Positions 28,332 through 38,180 of a stretch of 64,000 nt of DNA are shown piece by piece. Source of the stretch: CAWHQZ01 sp963831645. Lineage in GTDB: Bacteria > Pseudomonadota > Alphaproteobacteria > Rhizobiales > Aestuariivirgaceae. The DNA lies in assembly GCA_963831645.1 (NCBI GenBank), contig CAWHQZ010000012.1, positions 1 through 64,000 of the forward strand. Direction: 5' to 3'. Position numbers and translations under genes: made by a program. How positions within the stretch are numbered: position 1 is the first letter of the stretch; every line of letters begins with the position of its first letter. Below the pieces are notes generated by a model. That model was not told where the DNA came from. It saw nothing but the letters and a program-made list of their open reading frames with translations, and did not search any database.

Positions 28332-29235
28332 TCAGTTGGGACCCGGCGCCTTGCCCTTGTCGCGGAAGTAGTGAAAGTCGCCGCGATTGAGAACCTCGTC
28401 GGCCGCGACAACTTCGTGCGCCTCGATATCGGGAGCCGAACGCACCCGCTCATAGAGCGCGCCGAAGTCCTGGTAGCAGTCGCGGAGCAGCTGCTGGAAG
28501 CTGTCGATGACGAAATAGGTCTGCTGGAAATCATCGATGATGTATCGGGTCCGCATGATGCGTTCGAGGTCGAAGCGGAGCCTGTTGGGAGAAGAATTCT
28601 TCGAGCGCGAACACCGTTTCGGCAGGCGACGACATGATGCCGGCGCCGAAGATGCGCAGGCCCTGAGATGTCTGCATGAGACCGAACTCGACCGTGTACC
28701 AGTAGAGGCGGGCGAGATTGGGGAGCTGCCCGAGCTCCAGCGCCCGCCGCCCGCCCTTGCCGTAGGCTTCGAGAAAATCCGCGAATTCCGGCACCGCGAG
28801 CATCGGCACATGGCCGAACACGTCGTGGAAAATGTCGGGTTCTTCGAGATAGTCGAATTCGCTCTCGGGTCTGATAAAGGCGCCTGCCGGAAAGCGCCGA
28901 CGCGCCAGAAGATCGAAGAACGCCTCATCGGCGATGAGCCCCGCTACCGGCACGACGTGCCAGCCGGTGAGTGCGGAGAGACGCCCGCTCAGCTCGCCGA
29001 AGTCCGGAATGCCCGACCGCGACAACTCGAGTTTGGCCAGGGCGGCGAGGTACTCATCACAGGCGCGTCCCGGCAGGAGTCTCGACTGGCGCGCATAGAG
29101 GCGGTTCCACCGGTCGTGCTCCTCGGGCGTGTAGGAATTCCAGTCCTGGTCGATGGTCTGATCGGCCCGCCGCGGTGCGTTCTGGTAGCGGTTTCTGGGC
29201 GAGGTGGAAGCCTGATCGCTGCCGGTCTCCGACAT
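28332..29235 (-). CDS. phhA: Phenylalanine 4-hydroxylase (one frame break)
   Basis: A tetrahydrobiopterin-dependent hydroxylase of about 301 aa: DWNSYTPEEHDRWNRLYARQ, WHVVPVAGLIADEAFFDLLARRRFPAGAFIR, EPDIFHDVFGHVPML with both His iron ligands, and LARLYWYTVEFGLMQ with the Glu ligand. At about 28585 the frame changes and the C-terminus continues NRLRFDLERIMRTRYIIDDFQQTYFVIDSFQQL. It converts Phe to Tyr, feeding the neighbouring hpd-hmgA pathway. It is divergent from hpd with a 64-bp gap. A pterin dehydratase is not seen. Confidence 0.9.
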
Positions 29236-29299
29236 CCCTTGAGACTACACCAATTGGTGCCCATTTGGCGTATGATCGTGAGAACCCCGAGGAAAGCCC

Positions 29300-30413
<1,114 letters not shown>

Positions 30414-30470
30414 GTTTCCTATCGATGCTGCCGGACCGCGACTTTTAGGCGCGAGATCGAATTGGGCATC

Positions 30471-31178
30471 TTATAGATACGGGCTGATGCACTCGCGAAT
30501 CCTGCCCTTGTACGTCACAAAAGTATTGGTGCGGATGTTGTATGAACGATAGCGCCTCAAACACCACTCCACATGGGCATCATCGTAGGCGAAGGCGGTT
30601 GCGTACGTGTCGTAACTCCACCACGGGTCCGACCACCACCAACCGTCATGGAAGTGCCGAAACTTACCGTGGCGCTTGCGGTGACGTTCATGTCTATCAT
30701 CGTCGAAATTACCGTACCGTCGATGCCGCTTCGAGATGGGCGCCTTTCCGTCGAAGCGACGATACTTTCGTGAACGGGATTCGCCATCTTCATAAGACAA
30801 TGAACTGTGCCGGCTCCACCGGCCGTCTCCAACGGAGCGCCGCGGAAACTCTTCCGTCCAGCGCTGCCCTCGACCACTCCGGCCACGCACATTATCATCG
30901 CCGCCGCCATGTCGGACATACATGTCACGGCCGCTACCCTCCCTGATACGGAAGTCACCGCCGCCACCTCCATGCCTGTTGTGGTCGCCGCCACGATAGC
31001 CGCCGCCTCCATACCCGCCGCCACCCCTGTAGCCGCCGCCACCGCCGCTGGGCGGGATAAAAATCTCCCCGCCGCCACGGTGTGATCCACGGCCTCTATC
31101 TGCGTCAGCCAAGGGAGCGGCTGCGATCAGCGCGCCTAGCATAATGGGCAACAACAGAAATCTTGGGAACCTTCGCAT
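30471..31178 (-). CDS. Secreted Gly/Arg/His-rich protein with BA14K-like C-terminus
   Basis: A 235-aa protein starting MRRFPRFLLLPIMLGALIAAAPLADADR, a Sec signal peptide. A Gly-rich stretch (repeated GGGYRGGGGYGGGGYRGG) and a charged Arg/His region follow. The last ~35 residues, DDAHVEWCLRRYRSYNIRTNTFVTYKGRIREC, match the BA14K/lectin-like domain (xxxCxxRYRSYxxxxxTYxxxxGxxxxC) with its two Cys. Such proteins are periplasmic or surface proteins of rhizobia. GAGAGAAAATT precedes the ATG. The frame is intact despite the low complexity. Confidence 0.75.
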   Translation of the reverse strand: MRRFPRFLLLPIMLGALIAAAPLADADRGRGSHRGGGEIFIPPSGGGGGYRGGGGYGGGGYRGGDHNRHGGGGGDFRIREGSGRDMYVRHGGGDDNVRGRSGRGQRWTEEFPRRSVGDGRWSRHSSLSYEDGESRSRKYRRFDGKAPISKRHRRYGNFDDDRHERHRKRHGKFRHFHDGWWWSDPWWSYDTYATAFAYDDAHVEWCLRRYRSYNIRTNTFVTYKGRIRECISPYL

Positions 31179-31589
31179 AATTTTCTCTCTGTACCTCTGC
31201 GCAAGACGCCTGGTCATGCTGAGGAGTTAAGCAGAGTATCCCTTGACATCAAGACCGTCACATCCGCAATTCCGGCCCGGTGACGGGGTGCGGCCCGGCC
31301 TTGCGGCGCCCGATGCCGCAGACGTTCCAAAGATTTATTAACGCAACTCACGCTCAGCGGCCGACGTGCCGGCGGGGGAAAACATGAACTGCCGTTACAG
31401 CTTGGTCAGCGCTCCAAGTTGTTTTACGTCTTCGGTTCTTAAGTGACGAAAATTCCCACTTTCGCCGTCTTATCCAACAAAAATTCGCTATTCTGATCAT
31501 TTGGGGATCCTTACTGGCCGAATTTTCCCTCAACTCAACGTGGGAGATGCCAGAACAGGAGATGCGGCACAGCCTCGAATCGTCAGGTC
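31179..31589. other. Gene-free stretch with a diverged dispersed repeat
   Basis: I see no convincing gene here. Bases 31300-31350 (CTTGCGGCGCCCGATGCCGCAGA...) match 42906-42956 at roughly 80% identity. The rest holds AT-richer sequence that could contain the promoter of the BA14K-like gene. Confidence 0.5.
31300..31350. repeat. Dispersed ~50-bp repeat, copy 1
   Basis: The segment from CTTGCGGCGC to CGCAACTCA is shared with 42906-42956 in the same orientation, including the core GACnTTCCAAAG. Both copies border genes for small secreted proteins (upstream of the BA14K-like gene here, downstream of the 42507 gene there). Its nature is unknown. Confidence 0.5.
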
Positions 31590-31739
31590 TCGCGAGTTGA
31601 AGAGGGCGTTGTGCTGGAAACTCGCGGTTCCGTTGGTTCCGCTCAGGCGCAGGCGCGTCACAAGGGTTTCAACGACCAGATGGCGGCCAAGTATCCCAAG
31701 GTATGGGATTTTTCGGTGAGTCCCGGCCTATTTCAGTGA
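31590..31739 (+). pseudogene. Fragment of a sugar-type periplasmic binding protein
   Basis: In the plus frame ending at the TGA of 31737-31739, 48 codons read VEEGVVLETRGSVGSAQ...AQARHKGFNDQMAAKYPKVW. This is the 'VVxLxGxxGxxxAxxRxKGFxxxxAKYPxI' block of ribose/xylose-type ABC binding proteins. No signal peptide, other blocks or transporter genes are present. A different plus-strand frame is open across the same bases but carries no family resemblance. I read this as a relic. Confidence 0.5.
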
Positions 31740-31958
31740 GTTGTGGTAGCTTGGCCGCTTGTAGCCAGCAACTGCTCGACGGCCTTCGTCGCTGACGTGC
31801 ACCGTAATGCCATTATGGCCGCCATCCGCCACGGCAGAAGTTACTTGATCACGGGTGAGGCCAGGCTCGAGGGCTATTTTCCCATAGACGTATGATTGAG
31901 TTTCGGCCGGATTGTTGGCGATCAGGGCGTTGATGTGGTCGACAACTCGTTGGGCCAT
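31728..31958 (-). CDS. Small hypothetical protein, possibly 5'-truncated
   Basis: A 76-aa frame (MAQRVVDHINALIANNPAETQSY...GYKRPSYHNS) with balanced composition. The frame stays open about 28 codons upstream of the ATG (...EPRLKDYNGAKHKTAEFNA) without a start codon and ends at a TAA. The IS630 transposase gene ends just beyond, at 32053. The real gene may have begun further upstream and lost its start to the insertion. No function is recognised. Confidence 0.45.
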   Translation of the reverse strand: MAQRVVDHINALIANNPAETQSYVYGKIALEPGLTRDQVTSAVADGGHNGITVHVSDEGRRAVAGYKRPSYHNSLK

Positions 31959-32052
31959 AGCGTTAAATTCAGCCGTCTTGTGTTTTGCCCCGTTGTAGTC
32001 CTTAAGGCGCGGCTCAAGAGTAGTGAGGGCATCTTCTTAGAGCAGGTTCCGG

Positions 32053-32990
32053 TCATATTGACGTATAGCCGGCATGCCTGAAGTAGTTGCGACATTCGGC
32101 GCTGTTTACGCTGAGCACGAAGGAGCCGATGCGCCGGTACAGACCGTGAATGGTTTGTTCTGAGAACTTGCGGAGAAATGCCTTGAATTTGCTGAAGGGC
32201 AGCTCAATCGGATTGAGATCCGGCGAGTACTGCGGAAGGTAGCGCAGCGTTGCGCCAACCGCTTCGATCGCCGCCCGCACACCGGGAACCTTACGAGCCG
32301 GAAGGTTGTCCATCACCACGATGTCGCCCCGCTTGAGCGTCGAAGCCAAGCACTGCTCGACATAGGCTACGAATGCCGCTCCGTTGATTGGCCCGTCAAT
32401 GACCATCGGCGCCACCATCTTATTGTGACGCAGAGCGGCCACGAAGGTGACCGTCTTCCAATGCCCGTGCGGAACGTGACTGATGAGCCGTTCGCCACGC
32501 GGCCAGCGTCCCCTGAGACGGACCATGTTCGTACTGGTCGCGGTCTCATCGATAAACACCAGCCGTGTCGTATCAAGGTATCCCTGCTGGCGCTATCCAG
32601 CGCCGCCGCCGCGCCCCGTCGGCTCGATGTTGCTCGGCGGCTCGCAGGCTTTTTTTTGAAGGTGATCCCATGGCGCTCGAAAAAGCGCCAAACCGCGCTC
32701 CGGCTACCTGGAATCCGCCGCTTCTTCATCACCACCACAATCTCATTCAGCGTTCGGTCCGGCTGCTCGTCAATCAGAGCCAGAAGTCGCTTGGCATAAT
32801 CGTCCAAAACCGAACGGCTACCCCCGCGCGGCTTCGGCGCCGCCACGCCGTGATCGTGCCAAGCCTGCAGCCATTTGACCGCCGAACTCGCGCTGATCTC
32901 GAAGCGCTCAGCCGCCTCGTGCCGCGACGCGCCCTCTTCTACCGCAGCAATTACTCGCTCACGCAGGTCACCAGAATACAATTTCGGCAT
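32053..32990 (-). mobile_element. IS630-family transposase (frame broken)
   Basis: It starts MPKLYSGDLRERVIAAVEEGASRHEAAERFEISASSAVKWLQAWHDHG, the IS630 HTH with KPRGGSRSVLDDYAKRLL. It ends in the catalytic DDE half: RLVFIDETATSTNMVRLRGRWPRGERL, GDIVVMDNLPARKVPGVRAAIE, LPQYSPDLNPIELPFSKFKAFLR. The three acidic residues are present (FIDET, VMDNL, PIELPFSK). The two halves are in different frames, joined through about 32580-32660, where an A8 run (TTCAAAAAAAAGCC in the mRNA) lies. Slippage there leads into KKSLRAAEQHRADG, the sequence expected for the family, before a second change. Terminal inverted repeats could not be defined. Confidence 0.85.
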
Positions 32991-33166
32991 CGTCGGCCCC
33001 CAGCAGATCGCAGCGGAATTCAATGCCGGATGAATTGCCGTCATTCGAAACGATTGCAGGGAATCCCGATTCAATTCTCGGCGAAACTTGCTCTAGTTCC
33101 CCACTGGAAGGCTGCCGCTTCACCCCCGCTGGCGAAGCCTTCAACTCTTAGCATTCTACAGGGAAG

Positions 33167-33466
33167 TCATGATTCTATCAAACGGACCGTGGGAATTTGC
33201 GCTCGGTGCTCATACCGTCGGCGTGGTCGGGGCGCGCGATCCTCAGCGAGGTGTTGCAGAGCGTCGTCACACAGGCGACGATGATCGCACCCGGCGATCA
33301 AGGCCGCGTCGACGATATGCTTGGCAAGAGCCACGCGAGCCGCTTCCGTCGCGTTGGCAGCGCCGCTGTCTTGGACGGCCTTCCAAGCCTCGTCAAAAGC
33401 GTCGACTAAAATCGGAATGGCAGCTGAATTAAATACTGCTTCGTACGCCTTGACATATTTTCTCAT
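33167..33466 (-). CDS. Small hypothetical protein
   Basis: A 99-aa frame: MRKYVKAYEAVFNSAAIPILVDAFDEAWKAVQDSGA, then ARVALAKHIVDAALIAGCDHRRLCDDALQHL. The pattern of a helical protein with 'ALAKHIVDxAxxGxRDxxRLxDxALxHL' recurs in small rhizobial proteins of unknown function, often near response regulators. It is upstream of the IS630 element on the same strand. No catalytic motif is seen. Confidence 0.6.
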   Translation of the reverse strand: MRKYVKAYEAVFNSAAIPILVDAFDEAWKAVQDSGAANATEAARVALAKHIVDAALIAGCDHRRLCDDALQHLAEDRAPRPRRRYEHRAQIPTVRLIES

Positions 33467-33533
33467 GGCCGGTCTGCTCTCCTCAACTGGTGAAGCACGG
33501 ACATCTCCTCTTCTGGCACCATCGCGCGGGCAT

Positions 33534-33743
33534 CTATACGGAAGCGATGGTCGCGATTCGGTTTGTCAGTTCGGTCTTGACCGCAGTGATACCGGCCATG
33601 ACGCCAGTCGCGATCGTGCCGGCAACGAGGATCATCAGTACGCGCTTCAGGAAGCGGGCATCAGCGTCGAGCATCGGTTTCCATCGCTCTCGAGCCGGCC
33701 GTCCGTGAGGCGGACCATATGCCAGCAACGGCGCGTCCGCCAT
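33534..33743 (-). CDS. Small single-pass membrane protein
   Basis: A 69-aa frame with one central hydrophobic segment (VLMILVAGTIATGVMAGITAV) preceded by basic and followed by polar residues. It resembles a tail- or signal-anchored protein. Orientation and spacing fit an operon with the 99-aa gene downstream. No family is recognised. Confidence 0.4.
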   Translation of the reverse strand: MADAPLLAYGPPHGRPARERWKPMLDADARFLKRVLMILVAGTIATGVMAGITAVKTELTNRIATIASV

Positions 33744-34056
33744 TGCACTTCTGGATGATCGACTAGGACTTTCGGATATGATTAAAAGCGGAGTTCTCTA
33801 CGGGGATCGTAGGCCGTTCCAGAGGTCATTAACTGCCCCACAAAATAAACGAGCGCCCAGTCGGGGGGCCGGGCGCTCGGTGCGTTTTAACGCTGTGCGT
33901 CGGGAGGGGAAAGCCGACGCGTACGGCTATCAGCGGTCAGATTAGCGGGGGCAGTCGGACCGCCCTTAACGACAGCCTGTACTGACACTATGCACACCGC
34001 GAGCGGAGGTAAAAGCTATACCTAAGCATATGCCGGGTATACGTGCGTCACCCGGG
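33744..34056. other. Gene-free stretch with a terminator-like hairpin
   Basis: I see no gene. The stretch contains the hairpin at 33850-33879 and otherwise unremarkable sequence before the response-regulator stop at 34057. Confidence 0.5.
33850..33886 (+). terminator. Rho-independent-like hairpin, possible sRNA terminator
   Basis: CGAGCGCCC-N12-GGGCGCTCG (33850-33879) is a perfect 9-bp GC-rich stem followed by GTGCGTTTT. No plus-strand gene ends before it, so it may terminate an unannotated small RNA starting around 33750-33830. Confidence 0.4.
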
Positions 34057-34431
34057 CTATCGGTCAGCAGTCGCGGAACTCACGGCCCGGTTGAGACAGC
34101 CGATAAAGAGGTTCTCGTCGAAGGGCTTGCTGAAGAAGCCGAACGCTCCAGCCGCCTTGGCGCGCCCACGGACGCGTTCCTCGGGATACGCCGTAATGAA
34201 GATGATCGGTATCCGGTGCCCCTCCTCTGCCAGCCGGCTTTGCAGCTCGATGCCGCTCAAGCCAGGCATCTGCACGTCGGTAACGACACATGCGGTGTCA
34301 TGTACGCGGTTGGAGCTCAGGAACTCCTCCGCTGAAGCGAATGCAGCAGCATCGTAGCCCAGCGACCGGACGAGGCCCTTCGTGGCCTCGCGAACAGACT
34401 TATCATCATCGACAATCGAAATCCATAGCAA
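34057..34431 (-). CDS. Receiver-only response regulator (FixJ-type receiver)
   Basis: A single CheY-like receiver: ISIVDDDKSVREATKGLVRSLGYDAAAFASAEEFL supplies the acidic pocket, ACVVTDVQMPGLSGIELQSRL the phospho-acceptor Asp, IFITAYPE the Thr and GAFGFFSKPFDENLF the Lys. No output domain follows. TTG at 34431 starts just before the conserved strand; TTG at 34491 is an alternative. A frame beginning nearby runs the other way on the plus strand. No sensor kinase is nearby. Confidence 0.8.
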   Translation of the reverse strand: MLWISIVDDDKSVREATKGLVRSLGYDAAAFASAEEFLSSNRVHDTACVVTDVQMPGLSGIELQSRLAEEGHRIPIIFITAYPEERVRGRAKAAGAFGFFSKPFDENLFIGCLNRAVSSATADR

Positions 34432-34478
34432 TCCGAAGGACCCGTGGCAATTTTCCGCTCTCAGCCTTTGGCCCGGCA

Positions 34479-34991
34479 GTGACGCAGACAAGCAGCGGTG
34501 CTGTTTTCGAGCAGGCTATCGCGATCGTAGGCCGTCGTTTGACACAGAGCCTGCGGGCCATCGCGAAGGCCGAAACACAGACTAAGTTGGTCCGTTTCTT
34601 TGCGATCAATGAGCCGCTACTCGCGAAGGGAATTGAGATGCTTGCGGCGAAGGCGTTCGCTCAAGCGAAGCGAGAACACGCCGAATCCCTCGAACTGCGG
34701 CGACAACTTTTGAGTGCGATCGCCAACGCGATGGCTTCGAGGCTGAGTATTTCCGCTGATGCGCCAACCACTCCACTGCCAGCGGTTTCCGCAATTGAAA
34801 CCGTTGACCAGGTTGTCGACCTATTGGGCGATTTGATTGGCGATCGCCGCGTGGCGGAGCAGTATGTGCATTCCCAGCGGGAGATCGCTATGCGGTCCGA
34901 GAGACTCAAAATTGCCCGCACGACCGCATATAACGCTGCGCCGGCGCTATCGGACAGCGAAATCGCGAACGCGCGCCACGGGCAAATTTGA
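34479..34991 (+). CDS. Hypothetical helical protein
   Basis: A 170-aa frame from GTG 34479: VTQTSSGAVFEQAIAIVGRRLTQSLRAIAKAETQTKLVRFFAINEPLLAKGIEMLAAKAFAQAKREHAESLELRRQLLS..., strongly helical with heptad-like Ala/Leu spacing. The frame is open further upstream but there it runs antisense to the response regulator, so the later GTG is chosen. No family is recognised and it may not be expressed. Confidence 0.4.
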   Translation: MTQTSSGAVFEQAIAIVGRRLTQSLRAIAKAETQTKLVRFFAINEPLLAKGIEMLAAKAFAQAKREHAESLELRRQLLSAIANAMASRLSISADAPTTPLPAVSAIETVDQVVDLLGDLIGDRRVAEQYVHSQREIAMRSERLKIARTTAYNAAPALSDSEIANARHGQI

Positions 34992-35225
34992 GTTTGCGTA
35001 GGGGCGCCCTCGAAGTCTCCTCGCTCCATGAAATTTGACCCTCGTCATCGACGATAGTAAAGCGCCTGGCCAGCCTTGCGCCCGCGCAGACGTCATCTCT
35101 TCGACTGCAATCTGCCCTGATCTGCGTCGCTAATATCCCGACCCTATTGGCGGGAGGTCGCGTCGGCTGCTTCATGCAGGGTCGGCTTACCAACTTTGTG
35201 TTGCCCGTCCGTGCGGTGGATGCGG

Positions 35226-35733
35226 TCAGTCAAATGAAAGAGTCCCCAAGAGTGTATTCACGAGGAGCTGTGAGAGCGCAAATCCGTAGGCAAACCAGAG
35301 AACGTAGACCGAGCTTTGAGCTACCCACCGCAGACTGGGAGGGGGCGTCATCGAAGCGATCCAGGAGGTAACTTCTCCATGAAAGCTGAGCGCCGCGACT
35401 CCGATAAGGTGCAGCAGAAGTGCCAAGAAGGCTAAATACCCAAACAGCATGCAAAGGAATCGGCGCCTTGTGAGCCTTTCAGACTTGATGAGATCGCCCT
35501 CGCGGACAGACAACTCGATGGGGTGCTTACCAGGCATAGGTGTATCCATGCTGGGGGCGTGGAACGTGGCAATTGCGGCAAGCGCAGCTATGAAAAAGCC
35601 CGTCAGAATTGCGAGGAGACCTTGAACCGGGCTTAGGAAGCCTCCGGCGCGAAGAAGTTGGCAACAACGCATCCGCTGATAAGGCAAAAGCCATTAGGCC
35701 AGCCAAAATTGCTGGCAGCACCCAGTCAAACAT
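35226..35733 (-). CDS. Four-helix membrane protein of a possible defence pair (one frame break)
   Basis: It starts MFDWVLPAILAGLMAFALSADALLP. The frame changes at about 35645 and continues FLSPVQGLLAILTGFFIAALAAIATF, then a soluble loop (PGKHPIELSVREGDLIKSERLTRRR), then LCMLFGYLAFLALLLHLIGVAALSFHG and SSVYVLWFAYGFALSQLLVNTLLGTLSF. About 168 aa with four membrane segments. It is 68 bp downstream of an unknown soluble protein. The pairing recalls sensor plus membrane-effector defence modules such as Kiwa in layout only. No sequence match is claimed. Confidence 0.6.
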
Positions 35734-35801
35734 CCGTTTTTTGTGGGTGGCGGATTTGGAGATAATTCAGCGGTTGGACCAAACGCCACATTGGGAAGCA
35801 C

Positions 35802-36755
35802 TCAAGCTGGGAACTGGGCCAGCATTTGTTCTACGAGGTCATCGCAGAAGTTTTCACTGCACTCCGGGAGTGCGGCGTGCAATTTGATCTCGGCACTCTT
35901 CATAGATAGGGTCTCTCCAACGTCCTGTCGAGCTGTCTCCAAGTAAGCTAACTCGGGGGTTACCTGCCCCTCATGCCGCCACCGCACGCGCATTCGAATC
36001 GTAACCTTTCTTGCGCGCCATCTCATTCATCCTCTGTACGAAAGAAAGTGTCTTGCCCTTGGGCAAGTTCTTGCTGACGGAGAGTGACAGGGAATGCCTA
36101 GTAGTGGAGACGTACTCCTCTTCATCCATACCCCAGTCGAGCTTTTTGTATTGGACTAGCTCGAGCGATTGCAGACCGCCCTTGTTGAGCGCTTGCTTCA
36201 ACCGTTCTGACTGGTGGCCGGCTAACTCAACTTTCAGGAAATGTCTTGAGAGGATTTCCTGGCTCCCGTTCCCAAGTTCGCTCCTCCATCTTGCAGACAT
36301 GTCTTAAGAGAGCTCGCAGAAATTCTTGGAGCAGCGTGCGTCCCAGCCCAGGAACGTCCTCGCAGAGCATCAAGTAGACGTACCCGCCTTTCTCGATTGG
36401 ATCGAGCCCTATCATTACGTGAGCAGAAAGCGCACCGCTTCATCTGCCTCCTTTTTTACAACTCTGAGCTTGCGGGTCTTGAAGTTATGAAAGCCTGGCT
36501 CCGAGCTATCTCGATCACCTAGTGACACGAGCAGAAGGAGAACCTCTCCTCCTTTTTGAGCCTTGAGAGTTCCGCATTCTTGCGACATGCAATTCTCTCT
36601 GTCCTTTGTCGCGCACGACATGCGCCATGTTCTCTCGAACTAGCTTTCTTACGCCGGGCTCAAAGATCTCGCAAGGGGATCGGCTTTGCGTCGTGGGGAT
36701 ACGGCACCATTGCAAAATCGAAGTACAGAATATCCCGCCGGAGGCTGTGTAGCAT
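35802..36755 (-). CDS. Unknown soluble protein (frame broken about five times)
   Basis: Successive minus-strand frames join into a ~310-aa protein: MLHSLRRDILYFDFAMVPYPHDAKPIPLRD, EIFEPGVRKLVRENMAHVVRDKGQRELHVARM, GEVLLLLVSLGDRDSSEPGFHNFKTRKLRVVKKEADEAVRF, VMIGLDPIEKGGYVYLMLCEDVPGLGRTLLQEFLRALLRHV, LSRHFLKVELAGHQSERLKQAL...QYKKLDWGMDEEEYVSTTRHSLSLSVSK, and a tail ELAYLETARQDVGETLSMKSAE. Breaks fall at about 36665, 36560, 36425, 36260 and 35985. I do not recognise the family. It lies 35 bp after the methyltransferase stop and before the four-helix membrane protein, so it is part of the same minus-strand array. Confidence 0.5.
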
Positions 36756-36790
36756 TGGTCTGCGTCTTTGAATTTCGCGCGCGTGTAAAC

Positions 36791-37528
36791 CTACAACCGT
36801 TCCTTGCGGAACGCCAATGAGGCAGATTTGCTCCGCGTCAGTGGGGGTGACCCAGAAGGGGGAAATGGCGACAGGGCCCTGTTAGTTGTCTGTTTATGCG
36901 GTTTAGCGACAAGATTGGAGGGTTGGCGACGAGTTCTTGCAGAGCCCCGATCGAACAAAGCAACTTGGTCGCCCCAGCAGTCCCAACCGGGCTTTGTTTC
37001 GCGGGCGAACAGCTCGAGGTAGGGACCATCCACCAGCTTCTCGATGCGTTCTCGAACGCAATCAGGCTTGCGGCTGTGCTCACGGCGCGGCTCGACCACG
37101 AGACGACGAACGCTCTTTGATCGGCGCCGCGGCTTACCCCTGGTTGCCAGGATGCACTGCTCAGGATTGGCTCGGGTCCAATAGCCCAAGCCGGTGAAGA
37201 AGTCGGCCTCGTGCTTCGCGGTGGCGTTCAGCTTCACCCAATAGAAGCCGACCGTTTTGTACTCAAATCCCCACGCTCGAATAAGCTCTAGCGCAGTGGG
37301 CAGCAGTGGATCCGTGGCCCACAGGAAAAGCGCGCAGTCGTCCGCCGCAAGATCGGCGATCGGCAGTGCTGCCAGCGCCGGCCGATCAAGGCAATCATAG
37401 TGGGAGACTGCATTGCGCCCGGTGCCCTTGGCGCTCCAATTCCGGAACGACCAGGGCGGGTCGGCGTAGATCACGCCGTACCTACGGCGCTTCAAGGAGC
37501 GCGTGAAGCCTGGCTCGAAAGTACTCAT
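36791..37528 (-). CDS. MT-A70 family N6-adenine methyltransferase
   Basis: An intact 245-aa methyltransferase with YGVIYADPPWSFRNW (catalytic DPPW of the MT-A70 family), DDCALFLWATDPLLPTALELIRAWGFEYKTVGFYWVKLN, GYWTRANPEQCILATRG, and the SAM-pocket end LELFARETKPGWDCWGDQ. Bacterial MT-A70 enzymes usually modify adenine in DNA. The start overlaps the preceding nuclease gene by 47 bp. A nuclease and an adenine methyltransferase encoded together suggest a restriction-modification-like unit, not yet tied to a known type. Confidence 0.85.
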   Translation of the reverse strand: MSTFEPGFTRSLKRRRYGVIYADPPWSFRNWSAKGTGRNAVSHYDCLDRPALAALPIADLAADDCALFLWATDPLLPTALELIRAWGFEYKTVGFYWVKLNATAKHEADFFTGLGYWTRANPEQCILATRGKPRRRSKSVRRLVVEPRREHSRKPDCVRERIEKLVDGPYLELFARETKPGWDCWGDQVALFDRGSARTRRQPSNLVAKPHKQTTNRALSPFPPSGSPPLTRSKSASLAFRKERL

Positions 37529-38137
37529 TCACATCCTCGATCATTGCGACAACCGGAAATCCGAAATGCCCATCCAGTTCCTCGCGGATCAAAGACCACG
37601 GGCGAGGGATCGACCTGATGCCGTAGTAGAAAATGATCCGCAACTCCGCCGTCACTGATTTGTATTTTGCAAACTCGCCGTAGCTCTTGAGCAGGACCTG
37701 CACGCACAAAAGATCGCGCCTGATTGAGCGTATCTTGCCGGCATCGAACTGCCCGTTGCCGCGCTTCATCTCATAGGCACGGATCGTGCGATCCGCCTCA
37801 TCGAAGGCAACCATGTCGACCTGGATGTTTCGAATGGAGTCGCCATAGGGAAGCGCGCTTTGACGGCAAGCGTCCTCGCTCTGGGAACTCACCAAGGCGT
37901 CTGCTGCGCGAGAGACGCGGAAAACGTCCTCCTGCCACACCCGATGTCGGTTGCTCTTTTTCAAGCTCTCCCGAAGAGCCGTTTCGAATTCTTCCGTGGC
38001 GCTTATAGGCCGAACTGACAATGCTCGTGGCGCGGGGAGTAGCGAGCGCCAGCAATTGGGTCTGCGACAAATTCCTTGCGCGCCAGCGCCCGGATCGTTT
38101 CATCAACGACCGGAACCACCCGCTCCATGAACGACAT
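37482..38137 (-). CDS. PD-(D/E)XK-type nuclease (one frame break)
   Basis: About 217 aa. The N-terminus MSFMERVVPVVDETIRALARKEFVADP is in one frame to about 38040. The rest follows in another: FETALRESLKKSNRHRVWQEDVFRVSRAADALVSSQSED..., then NIQVDMVAFDEADRTIRAYEMKRGNGQFDAGKI. The D...E-x-K pattern (VDMVAF, AYEMKR) on a beta-strand pair is the PD-(D/E)XK nuclease signature. ATG at 38137. Overlap with the MT-A70 gene points to a restriction partner. Family membership is inferred from the motif, not from recognised homologues. Confidence 0.65.
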
Positions 38138-38180
38138 AAGCTACGCCCCAACCCAACTCACCGCGCGACGATAGCATTAA

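Noticed and set aside
30573..31085. Thr/Ala/Pro-rich plus-strand frames opposite the BA14K-like gene
   Set aside because: Mirror images of the Gly/Arg-rich coding strand. The minus-strand protein has a signal peptide and a recognisable C-terminal domain.
35226..36755. Kiwa (KwaA/KwaB) defence pair
   Set aside because: The layout is similar, but the order is reversed and I see no DUF4868-like sequence in the soluble partner.
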